NCBI RefSeq assembly: GCF_030814995.1
Contig: NZ_JAUSVX010000001.1
Coordinates: forward strand, 496,001-560,000
Source of the DNA: Labrys wisconsinensis
GTDB taxonomy: Bacteria > Pseudomonadota > Alphaproteobacteria > Rhizobiales > Labraceae
Direction: 5' to 3'
Length of the DNA: 64,000 nt
A program made the translations under genes and the position numbers. Numbering within the stretch: position 1 is the first letter of the stretch; the number at the start of each line of letters is the position of its first letter. Positions 10,535 to 20,071 of the stretch are shown piece after piece. The notes under the pieces were generated by a model, which saw only the letters and a program-made list of their open reading frames with translations, did not search any database and was not told the origin of the DNA.

Positions 10535-11236
10535 TCAGGCCAGGCCGAGCTCGCGCTCGAACTGCTGCACCAGCGCCGCCAGCTGATGCACGCAGAGCGC
10601 CCCAAAGATCTTCGGGTCCAGGCCCATCCCCGCGATGGCGATCGACGTCCAGGTCTCCTCGGCGGTGGAGACGACCCGGCCCTTCCGCTCGGAGCGGACC
10701 GTGCGATGGACCGGGGCGCCGAAGACAACCATGGGAGATCGGGCCGGGTCGATGGAACGCCACGTGATCCGGCCGAGCGGCGTCTCGAAGACCTTGACGC
10801 TCTCGTCCCGCACCTCCTGCGGCAGGAGGCGGATATGCTTGTGCCGCGCGATCTCGCGGACCTCGAGGATCCAATCCTTGTCGGGCGCCAGATAGGGCTG
10901 GCAGCTTTCGATCAGCCGGTAGAACACCGGGTCGGTGGTGGCGAGGTCTGCCGCATACCATTTCTTCAGGCCGGTGACGACGGCGCCGGCGTGGCTGCCG
11001 CAGACGAAGTAGCCGCGCGGCTGATGCTGCTCGGGCGGCAGGCGCGGCTTGAGCCGGACCTCCCAGGCGAGGTGGAACGTCTGGTCGAGGATGTTGGCGA
11101 TCTTCTCGTTGAGCTCATGCGTCAGGATGGCGAGCTGGGCCGAGACCGCCCGCGTGCCGATGCAGCGATCATACTCGGTCGAGAGATCGGCGTGCAGCGA
11201 GCCGCACCGGGCGATCTGCTGGAAGATATCCGCCAT
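10535..11236 (-). CDS. Hypothetical protein
   Basis: A 233-residue protein from MADIFQQIARCGSLHADL; a Met 29 codons upstream gives a low-complexity extension and was rejected. It appears soluble, with a helical N-terminal part (AILTHELNEKIANILDQTFH) and a C-terminal part ending in helices (FGALCVHQLAALVQQFEREL). No known motif was recognised. It is convergent with the thioesterase gene (10-bp gap) and lies downstream of cycM on the same strand but behind a strong terminator, so it probably has its own promoter. Confidence 0.55.
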   Translation of the reverse strand: MADIFQQIARCGSLHADLSTEYDRCIGTRAVSAQLAILTHELNEKIANILDQTFHLAWEVRLKPRLPPEQHQPRGYFVCGSHAGAVVTGLKKWYAADLATTDPVFYRLIESCQPYLAPDKDWILEVREIARHKHIRLLPQEVRDESVKVFETPLGRITWRSIDPARSPMVVFGAPVHRTVRSERKGRVVSTAEETWTSIAIAGMGLDPKIFGALCVHQLAALVQQFERELGLA

Positions 11237-11294
11237 TCGGCTCAAGGCCGCCTCCCCGGTCGAGCCGCCATCATAGCGCGACCGGCCCGGCGTG

Positions 11295-11318
11295 AAAAAG
11301 CCGGGCAGGGCCCGGCTT
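11295..11318 (-). terminator. Rho-independent terminator of cycM
   Basis: On the minus strand a perfect 9-bp GC-rich stem (AAGCCGGGC / GCCCGGCTT, 3-nt loop) runs straight into TTTTT. It is 23 bp beyond the cycM stop codon. Confidence 0.85.
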
Positions 11319-11341
11319 CTCATCGCGCTCGTGCGTGCCCC

Positions 11342-11902
11342 TCAGCTCTTCGGCAGGTCCACCGGGTGGTCGGACTGGCTGTTGAGGTAGAGCAGCACGT
11401 CGGCACGGTCCTGCGGCTTGCCGAGACCCGGGAACGACATCTTGGTGCCCTTGATATAGGCCTGCGGCGACTTGATGAAGTGATAGAAGTCGTCGGCCGT
11501 CCAGGTCTTGTCGTGCAGGGACTTCATCGCGTCGGAATAGGCGAAGCCTTCCATATGGGCATGCGGGCCGCCGAGCACGCCATAGAGGTTCGGACCGTTG
11601 CCGGCCTTGCCGCCCTTGTCGATGGTGTGGCAGCTCGTGCACTTCTTGAAGATCGCCGCGCCCTTCTCGGCGGAAGCGGTCTTCAGAAGGTCGGCCAGCG
11701 GCGGGTCCTGCGCCGCCGGAGCGGCCGCCTCGCCAGCCGGCGCGGCGTCGGGCAGCTCGTAGCCCGGCTTGGCGAGCTTGGGCTGCTCGAAGATGATGCC
11801 GGAGACGATGCCGAGGCCCAGGGTCAGGATGAGGGTGAACCCGATCACCATCAGGATCTTGTTGGAGTCGGTCGTGGTCATACTCGGTTCGGTCGTGTCC
11901 AT
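11342..11902 (-). CDS. cycM: Membrane-anchored c-type cytochrome (CycM-like)
   Basis: A 186-residue mono-heme cytochrome c. One uncleaved N-terminal membrane segment (ILMVIGFTLILTLGLGIVSG) is followed by an Ala/Pro-rich linker and the heme motif CTSCH, with GNGPNLYGVLG and a distal methionine in GTKMSFPGL. This matches class I cytochromes of the CycM/c552 type, which shuttle electrons between bc1 and cytochrome oxidase on the periplasmic face. The start at 11902 is preceded by GGAG six bases upstream; 11923 and 11881 are weaker options. It is divergent from kdsB, an arrangement familiar in Rhizobiales. Confidence 0.87.
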   Translation of the reverse strand: MDTTEPSMTTTDSNKILMVIGFTLILTLGLGIVSGIIFEQPKLAKPGYELPDAAPAGEAAAPAAQDPPLADLLKTASAEKGAAIFKKCTSCHTIDKGGKAGNGPNLYGVLGGPHAHMEGFAYSDAMKSLHDKTWTADDFYHFIKSPQAYIKGTKMSFPGLGKPQDRADVLLYLNSQSDHPVDLPKS

Positions 11903-12001
11903 CCCAGACTCCAAGCATTGCATCGACGCGACTCGCCCCGGCGGTCGCGTCGTTCCGCCGCCTGGATTCGGCGGCGAAGCCCTCCGGTTCGTCTATCCGG
12001 T

Positions 12002-12029
12002 TTGACCCGATGTTTGCAACTCGTATAAA
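12002..12029 (+). promoter_or_regulatory. Probable sigma-70 promoter for kdsB-pheA
   Basis: TTGACC (12002-12007) and TATAAA (12024-12029) are separated by 16 bp and lie in the cycM/kdsB divergent spacer. Transcription would begin near 12036, giving a leader of about 36 bases before the GTG start of kdsB. Confidence 0.6.
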
Positions 12030-12071
12030 CCGCGCGCGCTTGCTACTTTTCGCCGCTCGTCAGGGAACCTC

Positions 12072-12806
12072 GTGCCCTCTCCCCTCGTCCTGATTCCGGC
12101 CCGGATGGCCTCCAGCCGCCTGCCGGGAAAACCGCTCGCGCCGATAGCCGGCGAACCGATGATCGTCCATGTCTGGCGCCGGGCCTGCGAGGCCCGACTC
12201 GGCCGGGTCGTCGTCGCCACGGATCACCCGCCGATCGTCGAGGCGATGCTGGCTGCCGGCGGGGAAGCCGTGCTCACCCGGCCCGACCATCCCTCCGGCT
12301 CCGACCGCATCTTCGAGGCGCTCGGCGCCGTCGACCCCGAGGGCCGGCACGACCTGATCGTCAACGTGCAGGGCGACCTGCCGACGATCGAGCCCGAGAG
12401 CATCCGCGCCGCCTATTCGCTCCTGCTCGATCCCGCCGTCGACATCGCCACCCTCGCCGCCGTCATCACCCGGGCGGAGGAGAAGGTCGACCCCAACGTG
12501 GTCAAGGCCATCGGCAGCCAGATCGAGCCCGGGCGCCTCAGGGCGCTCTACTTCACCCGCGCCACCGCGCCTTCCGGCGAGGGCGACCTCCTGCACCATA
12601 TCGGCCTCTATGCCTATCGCCGCGAGGCCTTGGCGCGCTTCGTCCGCCTGCCGCCCTCCCCGCTGGAGAAGCGCGAGCGCCTGGAGCAATTGCGTGCCAT
12701 CGAGGCCGGCATGCGCATCGACATCGCCGTCGTGCCGGCCGTGCCGCTCGGCGTCGACACCCCGCACGACCTCGAGCGTGCGCGGTCCATCTTGGAAAGC
12801 CGTTGA
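12072..12806 (+). CDS. kdsB: 3-deoxy-manno-octulosonate cytidylyltransferase
   Basis: A 244-residue enzyme that activates Kdo as CMP-Kdo for lipid A core assembly. The N-terminal nucleotide-binding signature is [14 protein letters not shown], and the [25 protein letters not shown] and [11 protein letters not shown] segments are all family-typical. Translation starts at a GTG with AGGGAA five bases before it; no better ATG exists. It is the first gene of a unit with pheA, whose ATG follows after 4 bp. Confidence 0.95.
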   Translation: MPSPLVLIPARMASSRLPGKPLAPIAGEPMIVHVWRRACEARLGRVVVATDHPPIVEAMLAAGGEAVLTRPDHPSGSDRIFEALGAVDPEGRHDLIVNVQGDLPTIEPESIRAAYSLLLDPAVDIATLAAVITRAEEKVDPNVVKAIGSQIEPGRLRALYFTRATAPSGEGDLLHHIGLYAYRREALARFVRLPPSPLEKRERLEQLRAIEAGMRIDIAVVPAVPLGVDTPHDLERARSILESR

Positions 12807-12810
12807 CCCC

Positions 12811-13671
12811 ATGATCCAGCCGAAGACCATCGCCTTCCAGGGCGAGCCGGGCGCCAATTCCCACATCGCCTGCCTCGACGTGTTCCCGGACGCCAAGCCG
12901 CTGCCGTGCGCCACCTTCGAGGATGCGCTCTCGGCCGTCACCAGCGGCGAGGCCGAGCTCGGCATGATCCCGATCGACAATTCGGTCGCCGGTCGCGTCG
13001 CCGACATCCATCACCTGATGCCGACCTCGGGCCTCCATATCGTCGGCGAATATTTCCTGCCGATCCGCCACCAGCTCATGGCGGTGCGCGGGGCGAGCCT
13101 TGCCACCGTCAAGGCAGCGCACAGCCACGTGCAGGCGCTCGGCCAGTGCCGCAACACCCTGCGCAAGCTCGGCCTCAAGGCGGTGACCGAGGCCGACACC
13201 GCCGGGTCCGCCCGGCTGATGCGCGACTGGCAGGATCCGACCAGGGCGGCCATCGCCTCGCGCCTGGCGGCCGAGATCTACGGCCTCGACATCCTGGCCC
13301 AGGACATCGAGGACGAGACCCACAACACCACCCGCTTCCTCATGCTCGCGCGCGAGCCGGACTGGGCCCGCGACGCCGACGGCAAGGCGGTGACGACGCT
13401 GATCTTCAACGTGCGCAACCTTCCCGCCGCCCTCTACAAGGCGATGGGCGGCTTTGCCACCAACGGCGTCAACATGACCAAGCTGGAGAGCTACATGATC
13501 GGCGGCCATTTCGCCGCCACGCAGTTCTACGCCGACGTCGAAGGCCATCCGGAGGATGCCGGCCTGCGCCGGGCGCTGGACGAATTGTCGTTCTTCTCCA
13601 CCAACATGCGTATCCTCGGCGTCTACCCGCCGCATCCCGCCCGCTGGGAGCGCCTGCCGGCGGCCGAGTGA
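12811..13671 (+). CDS. pheA: Prephenate dehydratase
   Basis: A 286-residue monofunctional prephenate dehydratase that makes phenylpyruvate for phenylalanine synthesis. The catalytic domain opens with TIAFQGEPGANSH and includes GMIPIDNSVAGRV and the essential Thr-Arg-Phe in HNTTRFLML. The C-terminal ACT domain (from about residue 195) carries LESYMIGG, the position of the phenylalanine-binding ESRP-type motif, so feedback inhibition is expected. There is no chorismate mutase domain. Four bases separate it from kdsB, and it is convergent with allophanate hydrolase (7-bp gap). Confidence 0.94.
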   Translation: MIQPKTIAFQGEPGANSHIACLDVFPDAKPLPCATFEDALSAVTSGEAELGMIPIDNSVAGRVADIHHLMPTSGLHIVGEYFLPIRHQLMAVRGASLATVKAAHSHVQALGQCRNTLRKLGLKAVTEADTAGSARLMRDWQDPTRAAIASRLAAEIYGLDILAQDIEDETHNTTRFLMLAREPDWARDADGKAVTTLIFNVRNLPAALYKAMGGFATNGVNMTKLESYMIGGHFAATQFYADVEGHPEDAGLRRALDELSFFSTNMRILGVYPPHPARWERLPAAE

Positions 13672-13678
13672 GGCCGGT

Positions 13679-15517
13679 TCATCCCGCGGCGGCGCCGAGA
13701 TAGGCGCGCCAGCCGCCGAAGCGGGTGACGTCCTCGGCGCCGGCGACGGCCGCCGCCTCGCACAGGAAGCCGGAGACCTCGGCGCCGTCGGCCAGCGCGA
13801 CCTTGCCGATGCACAGCGGCGCCGGAATGCGCGCGACGAAGTCGCCGAAGCCCGCCACCGGCAGGGACCAGACCTCCAGCTCGATGCCGCCGGCCGCCGT
13901 GGCCGGCTCGCGCACGAGACCGGGCTTGGGCGGCACCGTGCCCGGCAGGGCGTAGAGACGATAGCCCTCTGAGGTGCGGGCCCGGCGCACGAAGCGCCCG
14001 CCGCGGCCGGTCAGCTCGTGGTTGAGCGGCATGCCGGAGAGATGGGCGCCGACCACCGCGATCTCCCGCCGGTCCTCCGGCGGCGCGGCGTCCTCGTAGG
14101 CGGGATAGGCGTTGCCGGACGCGCCGAGCGAAAGGCCGGTGCTGCGATGGAAGGCGGCGGCGATGCCGGCGACCCGCGCTTCGGCGAAGCCCGGCGCCAG
14201 GAAGGTGACGCCCTGCGGCAGCCCGTCGGCGCGAAAGCCGTTGGGCACGGCGATGCCGGTGAGGCCCATCAGGTTGACGAAGTTGGTGTAGATGCCGAGC
14301 CGGGCATTGAGCGCGATGGGATCGGCGGCGATCTCGCTCTTGCGATAGATGGTCGGCGTGGTCGGCACCATCAGGACGGCGATGTCGTCCCATACCGGGC
14401 GCAGGCTGCATTTGAGCTCGGCGATGCGATGGATCGCCCGGAACGTGTCGAGCGCCGTGTAGCCGGCGCTCGTCTCAAGGATCTGGCGCGTCACGGGGTG
14501 GATGGCATCGCGGTGACGCGCCAGCACCGGATCGAGGCTGAGCGCGCGCTCGGAGATCCACGGCCCCTCGTAGAGGATGCGCTGCACCGCCTCGAAGGGC
14601 GCGAAGTCGACCTCGACGGCCTCGCCGCCCATGGCCTGCATCCGCGCCACGGCCTCGCCGTAGAGCCGCGCCGCCTCGTCGTCGCCGAAGAAGCGCAGCG
14701 CCTCGCCCTTGGGCACGCCGAAGCGCAAGCGCGGCGGCGGCGGTTCGAGATGCAGCGGCACGCCGTCCGCTTCCGGCCTGGAGAAGGGATAGGACGGATC
14801 GTAGCCGGCAATGAGATCGAGCACCCGCATGCCGTCCTCGACCGTCAGGGCGAAGACGGAAAGCGTCTCGATGGTCTTGACGCAGCCGCCTCCGGACACG
14901 CAGGCATTGCTGACCAGGCCAGGGGTCGGCTTGACGCCGACGATGTTGTTGAAGGCGGCCGGCACCCGGCCCGAGCCCGCCGCGTCGTTGGCGATGGAGA
15001 AGCTGGCGAGACCCGCCGCGACCGACACCGCCGAGCCGGAACTGGAGCCGCCGGAGATATAATCCTCGCCGAACACCGAGGAGCAGGCGCCGTAGGGCGT
15101 GCGCATGCCGACCAGGCCGATGCCGAACTGGTCCATGTTGGTCTTGCCGATCAGGATGGCGCCGGCCTCGAACAGGCGCGTCACCGCCTGCCCCGTGCTC
15201 TGCGCGACATAGGCGCCCTCTTTCAGCGCATTGGTGGTGGGCAGGCCGACGACGTCGTTGCAGTCCTTGATCGAGAACGGGATGCCCCAGAGCGGGCGGC
15301 CGCGCGGGCCTTCGGCCTCCAGCGCCCGCGCCGCGGCGAGCGCCTCGGCCCGCGGCACGAGATGGATCCAGACATGGTCCTCGCCGCGCGCCGCGATGCG
15401 GTCGTAGATGGCCTCCACCACGTCGCTCGGCCTGAGCGAGCCGGCGGCATAGGCCCGCGCCAGGGTGGAGAGGTCGAGGCTGCCGCTCCGCGGCGTCCAG
15501 GGGGCGGTGTCCGTCAT
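13679..15517 (-). CDS. atzF: Allophanate hydrolase (AtzF type)
   Basis: A 612-residue amidase-signature enzyme that splits allophanate to ammonia and CO2 in the cytoplasm. The N-terminal amidase domain shows the Ser-cisSer-Lys machinery: Lys in FSIKDCNDV and the serines in GGSSSGSAVSV. A C-terminal domain of about 150 residues (AVVGAHLSGMPLNHEL onward) is characteristic of AtzF and DUR1-type allophanate hydrolases and absent from simple amidases. No biotin-dependent urea carboxylase is nearby, so allophanate should come from biuret-like compounds. The start MTDTAPWTPR (15517) overlaps the stop of the upstream isochorismatase-like gene by 4 bp; a longer frame through the repeats is rejected. 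Confidence 0.92.
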   Translation of the reverse strand: MTDTAPWTPRSGSLDLSTLARAYAAGSLRPSDVVEAIYDRIAARGEDHVWIHLVPRAEALAAARALEAEGPRGRPLWGIPFSIKDCNDVVGLPTTNALKEGAYVAQSTGQAVTRLFEAGAILIGKTNMDQFGIGLVGMRTPYGACSSVFGEDYISGGSSSGSAVSVAAGLASFSIANDAAGSGRVPAAFNNIVGVKPTPGLVSNACVSGGGCVKTIETLSVFALTVEDGMRVLDLIAGYDPSYPFSRPEADGVPLHLEPPPPRLRFGVPKGEALRFFGDDEAARLYGEAVARMQAMGGEAVEVDFAPFEAVQRILYEGPWISERALSLDPVLARHRDAIHPVTRQILETSAGYTALDTFRAIHRIAELKCSLRPVWDDIAVLMVPTTPTIYRKSEIAADPIALNARLGIYTNFVNLMGLTGIAVPNGFRADGLPQGVTFLAPGFAEARVAGIAAAFHRSTGLSLGASGNAYPAYEDAAPPEDRREIAVVGAHLSGMPLNHELTGRGGRFVRRARTSEGYRLYALPGTVPPKPGLVREPATAAGGIELEVWSLPVAGFGDFVARIPAPLCIGKVALADGAEVSGFLCEAAAVAGAEDVTRFGGWRAYLGAAAG

Positions 15518-16215
15518 GTCTCGCTTTCCCGATGCGGCGAAGCCGCGTCCCGATGCGGCGAAGCCGCGTCCCGATGCGGCGAAGCCGCGTCCCGATGCGG
15601 CAGGGCCGTGAGCACGGCCGCGAGCGGCGCCACCGCGCCGAACAGGCCGTTGCCGAAGGTGGTGATGCGCAGCTGCGCCTTGTGACGGGACAGGCTGGTG
15701 CCCTTGCAGGCATCGGCGACGGCGAGACACTCGAAGCCCATGTCGTTGGCGGCCCGCATCGAGGCATGCATCAGCCCGTCGGTGGGCAGGCCGGCGATCA
15801 GGAGGTTGCGGATGCCGGCCCGGCGCAGCGCCGCCTCGAGACCGGTGCCATGGAAGGCATTGTCGCCGCCATGGTCGAAGATCTGCCCATCGGGCCCCGG
15901 CTCGGCCGCCGGCACCAGCGCCCAGCCGGGGCTGCCGGCCTCGGGCACGGCATCGCCGAGCGGCGCCCGCCGCGCCAGCACCGGCGCGGCACCAGGCCTG
16001 ACGCCGCGGCGCGCGGCGAAGACGGCGAGGCCCGCCCGCCGCGCTGCGGCGGCGAGCCGGGCGGCCCGCGCCGCCTGCGCCGCGGCCCGCAGCCGTTCCA
16101 CCGGTCCCGCCTGGAAGCCGAGCAGCAGCACGGCGGTGTCGGCGGCCGACCAGCGGCCGTCGAACGGCCAGACGTAGGGATCGGCCGGAACAGGCGGCAG
16201 GTAGGCCTCAGCCAT
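15514..16215 (-). CDS. Isochorismatase-fold protein with lost catalytic triad (biuret hydrolase-like paralogue)
   Basis: A 233-residue member of the cysteine hydrolase (isochorismatase) superfamily. Its start PADPYVWPFDG resembles biuret hydrolases, but all three catalytic positions are changed: the Asp of the IDMQ motif is Gly (LLLGFQAG), the Lys of the KpGKxSF motif is gone (HGGDNAFHG), and the Cys of TSDCCV is Gly (LPTDGLMHASM). The segment after the first strand is also shortened. It overlaps the intact paralogue upstream by 8 bp and atzF downstream by 4 bp. The C-terminal tail is a threefold PHRDAAS repeat. It may be a structural or regulatory partner of the active enzyme, or a decaying copy. 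Confidence 0.75.
   Translation of the reverse strand: MAEAYLPPVPADPYVWPFDGRWSAADTAVLLLGFQAGPVERLRAAAQAARAARLAAAARRAGLAVFAARRGVRPGAAPVLARRAPLGDAVPEAGSPGWALVPAAEPGPDGQIFDHGGDNAFHGTGLEAALRRAGIRNLLIAGLPTDGLMHASMRAANDMGFECLAVADACKGTSLSRHKAQLRITTFGNGLFGAVAPLAAVLTALPHRDAASPHRDAASPHRDAASPHRESET
15531..15608. repeat. 21-bp in-frame tandem repeat, three full copies and one partial
   Basis: The unit GATGCGGCGAAGCCGCGTCCC repeats at 15531, 15552 and 15573, with a truncated copy from 15594. Each unit is itself a hairpin (GCGGC / GCCGC). It encodes the PHRDAAS repeats at the C-terminus of the degenerate isochorismatase and lies 14 bp before the atzF start codon. Confidence 0.9.
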
Positions 16216-16903
16216 GCCCGGCCTCCAGCGCCTGGAAGAATCGGGCCGCGCGGACGACGCGGCCCCAGCGCCCGCCATAGGCCTTGAGGATCGCCATCGT
16301 CGCCTCGTGGTTGCGCGTCTCGACCGCGGCGGTGCAATCCTCCAGCACCACGGCCTCGAAGCCGAGCTCGAACCCGTCGCGGAAGGTCGACTGCACGCAG
16401 CAGTCGGAGGTGACGCCGGCGACGGCCAGATGCGTCACACCGAGGCCGCGCAGCCGCGCCTCGAGGTTGGTGGCGTGGAAGGAGGACTTGCCGGGCTTGT
16501 CGATCACCATCTCGCCGGGCCGGGGCGCGAGCTCCGGCACGATCTGCCAGCCCGGCTCGCCCCGCACCAGGATGCGCCCGCTGCGGCCGCGATCGCCGAT
16601 GCCGAGCCCATGGACGCGGGTGCGCCACTGCTTGTTGGCGGGAAGGTCGGAGAGGTCCGGCGCATGGCCCTCGCGGGTGTGGACGATGGTGAGGCCGGCC
16701 TGCCGCGCCGCGTCGAGGGCGCGGGCGAGCGGCGGGATCACCGCTGCCGTGTTGGAGACGTCCTCGCCGAGCTGGTCGACCCAGCCGCCGCGCGCGCAGA
16801 AATCGACCTGCATGTCGATGACCAGGAAGGCGACGGCACCCGGCCGCGCCGGCGCGCCGACCGGCCAGACGGCATCCGCCCGGCGGCGTCCCGCGGCTCT
16901 CAT
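16208..16903 (-). CDS. Isochorismatase-family amide hydrolase (biuret/ureido-compound hydrolase-like)
   Basis: A 231-residue cysteine hydrolase with the full triad: Asp in FLVIDMQVDF, Lys in DKPGKSSFHATN and Cys in GVTSDCCVQST. The stretches IVHTREGHAPDLSDLP and RGEPGWQIVPEL resemble biuret hydrolase and the related ureidoacrylate, triuret and guanylurea hydrolases. Together with allophanate hydrolase downstream it would turn a biuret-like substrate into allophanate and then ammonia and CO2. The start MRAAGRRRAD (16903) was chosen over a Met 30 codons upstream, whose extension is arginine-rich and unlike the family. First gene of a three-gene coupled operon. Exact substrate is inferred. Confidence 0.82.
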   Translation of the reverse strand: MRAAGRRRADAVWPVGAPARPGAVAFLVIDMQVDFCARGGWVDQLGEDVSNTAAVIPPLARALDAARQAGLTIVHTREGHAPDLSDLPANKQWRTRVHGLGIGDRGRSGRILVRGEPGWQIVPELAPRPGEMVIDKPGKSSFHATNLEARLRGLGVTHLAVAGVTSDCCVQSTFRDGFELGFEAVVLEDCTAAVETRNHEATMAILKAYGGRWGRVVRAARFFQALEAGHG

Positions 16904-16991
16904 GCGCCGGCGCGGCGCCGGGCCGCCATGCGAGGGATTATCGCCAAGACCGTGCTCCCGTTGGACCGGCCTCCGGATATCATGCGGCATC

Positions 16992-17020
16992 ATTGTTCGG
17001 AAAGGTTGTATATTGTTCAG
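16992..17020. promoter_or_regulatory. AT-rich promoter region with ATTGTTC direct repeats
   Basis: In the spacer between the divergent hydrolase operon and ABC ATPase gene, ATTGTTC occurs at 16992-16998 and 17012-17018, exactly 20 bp (two helical turns) apart, inside the only AT-rich stretch of the region. It is a candidate regulator site; no clear -35/-10 pair could be assigned. Confidence 0.4.
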
Positions 17021-17133
17021 TCGTGATAAATATTGTGCGTCGACTCGATGCGCACGTCCGGCAGATCGGGGTGGCGCGGGTGGCGCGCCTGCCCGAAGAT
17101 GGGCGTGCCGGCCGGCTGGAAGGAAGGGTTCGG

Positions 17134-18243
<1,110 letters not shown>

Positions 18244-18249
18244 AGCGGA

Positions 18250-19089
18250 TCAGTGCATGCCCTTGGTGAGGCCCTGGACGAAATAGCGGTTGAGGATCAG
18301 GGCGATCAGCACGATCGGCAGCGTCGAGAAATGGGCGAGCGCGCCCATCGTGCCCCAGGACACGTCCTTGGTGCCGTAGGCCGAGAGCAGCGCCACCGAC
18401 AGCGGCTTCGAATCCGCGGTCGTGAGATAGGCCGGGGTGAGGAAGTCGTTCCAGGCCAGCATGATGCTGAACAGAGCGCTGGCGACGATCCCCGGCATGA
18501 CCAGCGGCACGGCGACGAACAGGAAGGCGCCGAACGCGGTGCGCCCGTCGAGCTCGGCGGCATATTCGGCCTCCGGCGGCAGGGCACGGAAATAGGAGAA
18601 CATCATCCAGACGACGAAGCCGGCGCTGAGCGTGCCGTTGGTCAGCGCCACGGCCCAGGTGGTGCCGAGCAGGCCGACGTCGCGCATCAGGAGGTAGAAC
18701 GGCATCAGCGTCACCACGCGCGGCATCATGCGGATGGCGAGCAGCGCATAGGCGATGGTCACCGCATGCTTCCAGCGGCTGCGCGCCAGGGCATAGCCGC
18801 AGGGCACGCCGACGAGGAGGGCGATCGCCGTCGCCCCCAGGCTGATCGCCAGGCTGTTCATCACCAGGCCCGGCACGTCGAACAGGCCGAACAGCACCCG
18901 GAAATTGGCGAGCGTCGGCGTGAAGCCGAGCACCGGCGGGATGCTGAAGATGTCCCGGCCCGGCTTGTAGGCCGTCGTGGCGATCCAGATCACCGGCGCC
19001 AGGAACAGGACGACGGCGAGGACGAGGACGCCGGCCCGGGCACAGGCGCCGAGCCGGCGGGCGGCGACATGGGCAGGGGTCGCGGTCAT
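18250..19089 (-). CDS. ABC importer permease (MalG/UgpE type)
   Basis: A 279-residue inner-membrane permease with six hydrophobic segments. The EAA loop that docks the ATPase is visible as EAEYAAELDGRTAFGAFLFV, and the C-terminus RYFVQGLTKGMH is typical of MalG-family permeases. Its start overlaps the preceding permease stop by 4 bp. It forms the second half of a permease heterodimer. The family mostly carries sugars and polyols, but the flanking nitrogen-release genes argue that this one may carry a different solute. Confidence 0.87.
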   Translation of the reverse strand: MTATPAHVAARRLGACARAGVLVLAVVLFLAPVIWIATTAYKPGRDIFSIPPVLGFTPTLANFRVLFGLFDVPGLVMNSLAISLGATAIALLVGVPCGYALARSRWKHAVTIAYALLAIRMMPRVVTLMPFYLLMRDVGLLGTTWAVALTNGTLSAGFVVWMMFSYFRALPPEAEYAAELDGRTAFGAFLFVAVPLVMPGIVASALFSIMLAWNDFLTPAYLTTADSKPLSVALLSAYGTKDVSWGTMGALAHFSTLPIVLIALILNRYFVQGLTKGMH

Positions 19090-20069
19090 GGCGCCACCTT
19101 ACGGTCGTAGCGGCCGATCAGCACGAAGAAGACGCTGGCGAGCACGCCGACCAGGACCAGCATCACCGCCGAGATCGCACCGGCCCGGCCGATGTTGAAG
19201 AATTCCAGGCCCTCCTTCACCGCCGCGATCATCAGAACGTTGGTGGCGTTGTTCGGCCCGCCATTGGTGGTGACGTAGATGGTGTCGAACACCATCGAGG
19301 CGTCGATCAGGCGCAGGAGCAGGGCGAGCAGGATCGAGGGCACCATCACCGGGACGATCACCGTGGTGAAGCGCTGGACGGCGGTGGCGCCGTCGACCTT
19401 CGCCGCCTCCAGGAAGCTGGCCGGGATCGCCTTGAGGCCGGCCAGCAGGATCAGCGCCATCAGCGGCGTCCATTGCCAGACGTCCATGGCGACGATGGTG
19501 GCGAGCGCCGTCTCCGGCGTGCCGAGGAAGCCGCGCTCGCCGGAGATGCCGAGCACGCGGGCCCAGTAGCCGACCGGCCCGTAGTCCGGCGTCAGCAGGC
19601 CGCGGAAGATCAGGCCGGTGGCGAGCGGTGTCACCGTCACCGGGATCAGGAGCAGGGCGAGGCAGATGCGGTTGAACAGGCCGTCGCGCCACAGCAGCAG
19701 GGCCAGCGCGAAGCCGAGCACGAACTCGGCGCCGACCGCGGCGGCCATGAACACCAGCGTGTTGAGGATCGCCGCATGGGTCGCCGGATCGGCCCAGAGC
19801 CCGAGATAATTGTCGAGCCCGACGAAGGCGGTGCGGTTCGGGCGCAGCAGGTTGTACTTGAACAGGCTGTAGCCGAGGCCGACGGCCGCCGGGTAGACCG
19901 CGCAGACCAGCACGTAGAGCACCGCCGGCAGGGTCAGGCAGATGAGGAAGAGCCGCCGGCGCGCCTCCAGTGGCTCGCCCGGCGGCAGGACGCGGGCGAC
20001 GAGCCCGGCGAGGGCGGAGCGCCCGTCGCCGGAGGCGGCCCTCGCGCCCCTATCGGCCAGGTCCGCCAC
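19086..20069 (-). CDS. ABC importer permease (MalF/UgpA type)
   Basis: A 327-residue inner-membrane permease with a longer cytoplasmic N-terminus and six hydrophobic segments. The EAA loop is SFLEAAKVDGATAVQRFTTV and a late YVTTNGGPNNATNVL is typical of MalF/UgpA permeases. Two bases separate it from the binding-protein gene upstream and it overlaps the next permease by 4 bp, so the three are one operon. Confidence 0.88.
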   Translation of the reverse strand: MADLADRGARAASGDGRSALAGLVARVLPPGEPLEARRRLFLICLTLPAVLYVLVCAVYPAAVGLGYSLFKYNLLRPNRTAFVGLDNYLGLWADPATHAAILNTLVFMAAAVGAEFVLGFALALLLWRDGLFNRICLALLLIPVTVTPLATGLIFRGLLTPDYGPVGYWARVLGISGERGFLGTPETALATIVAMDVWQWTPLMALILLAGLKAIPASFLEAAKVDGATAVQRFTTVIVPVMVPSILLALLLRLIDASMVFDTIYVTTNGGPNNATNVLMIAAVKEGLEFFNIGRAGAISAVMLVLVGVLASVFFVLIGRYDRKVAP

Positions 20070-20071
20070 GT

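Noticed and set aside
15531-15608. Possible CRISPR array
   Set aside because: Repeats are head-to-tail with no spacers and are in frame with a coding region; the 18-bp repeat at 24272 is excluded for the same reason.
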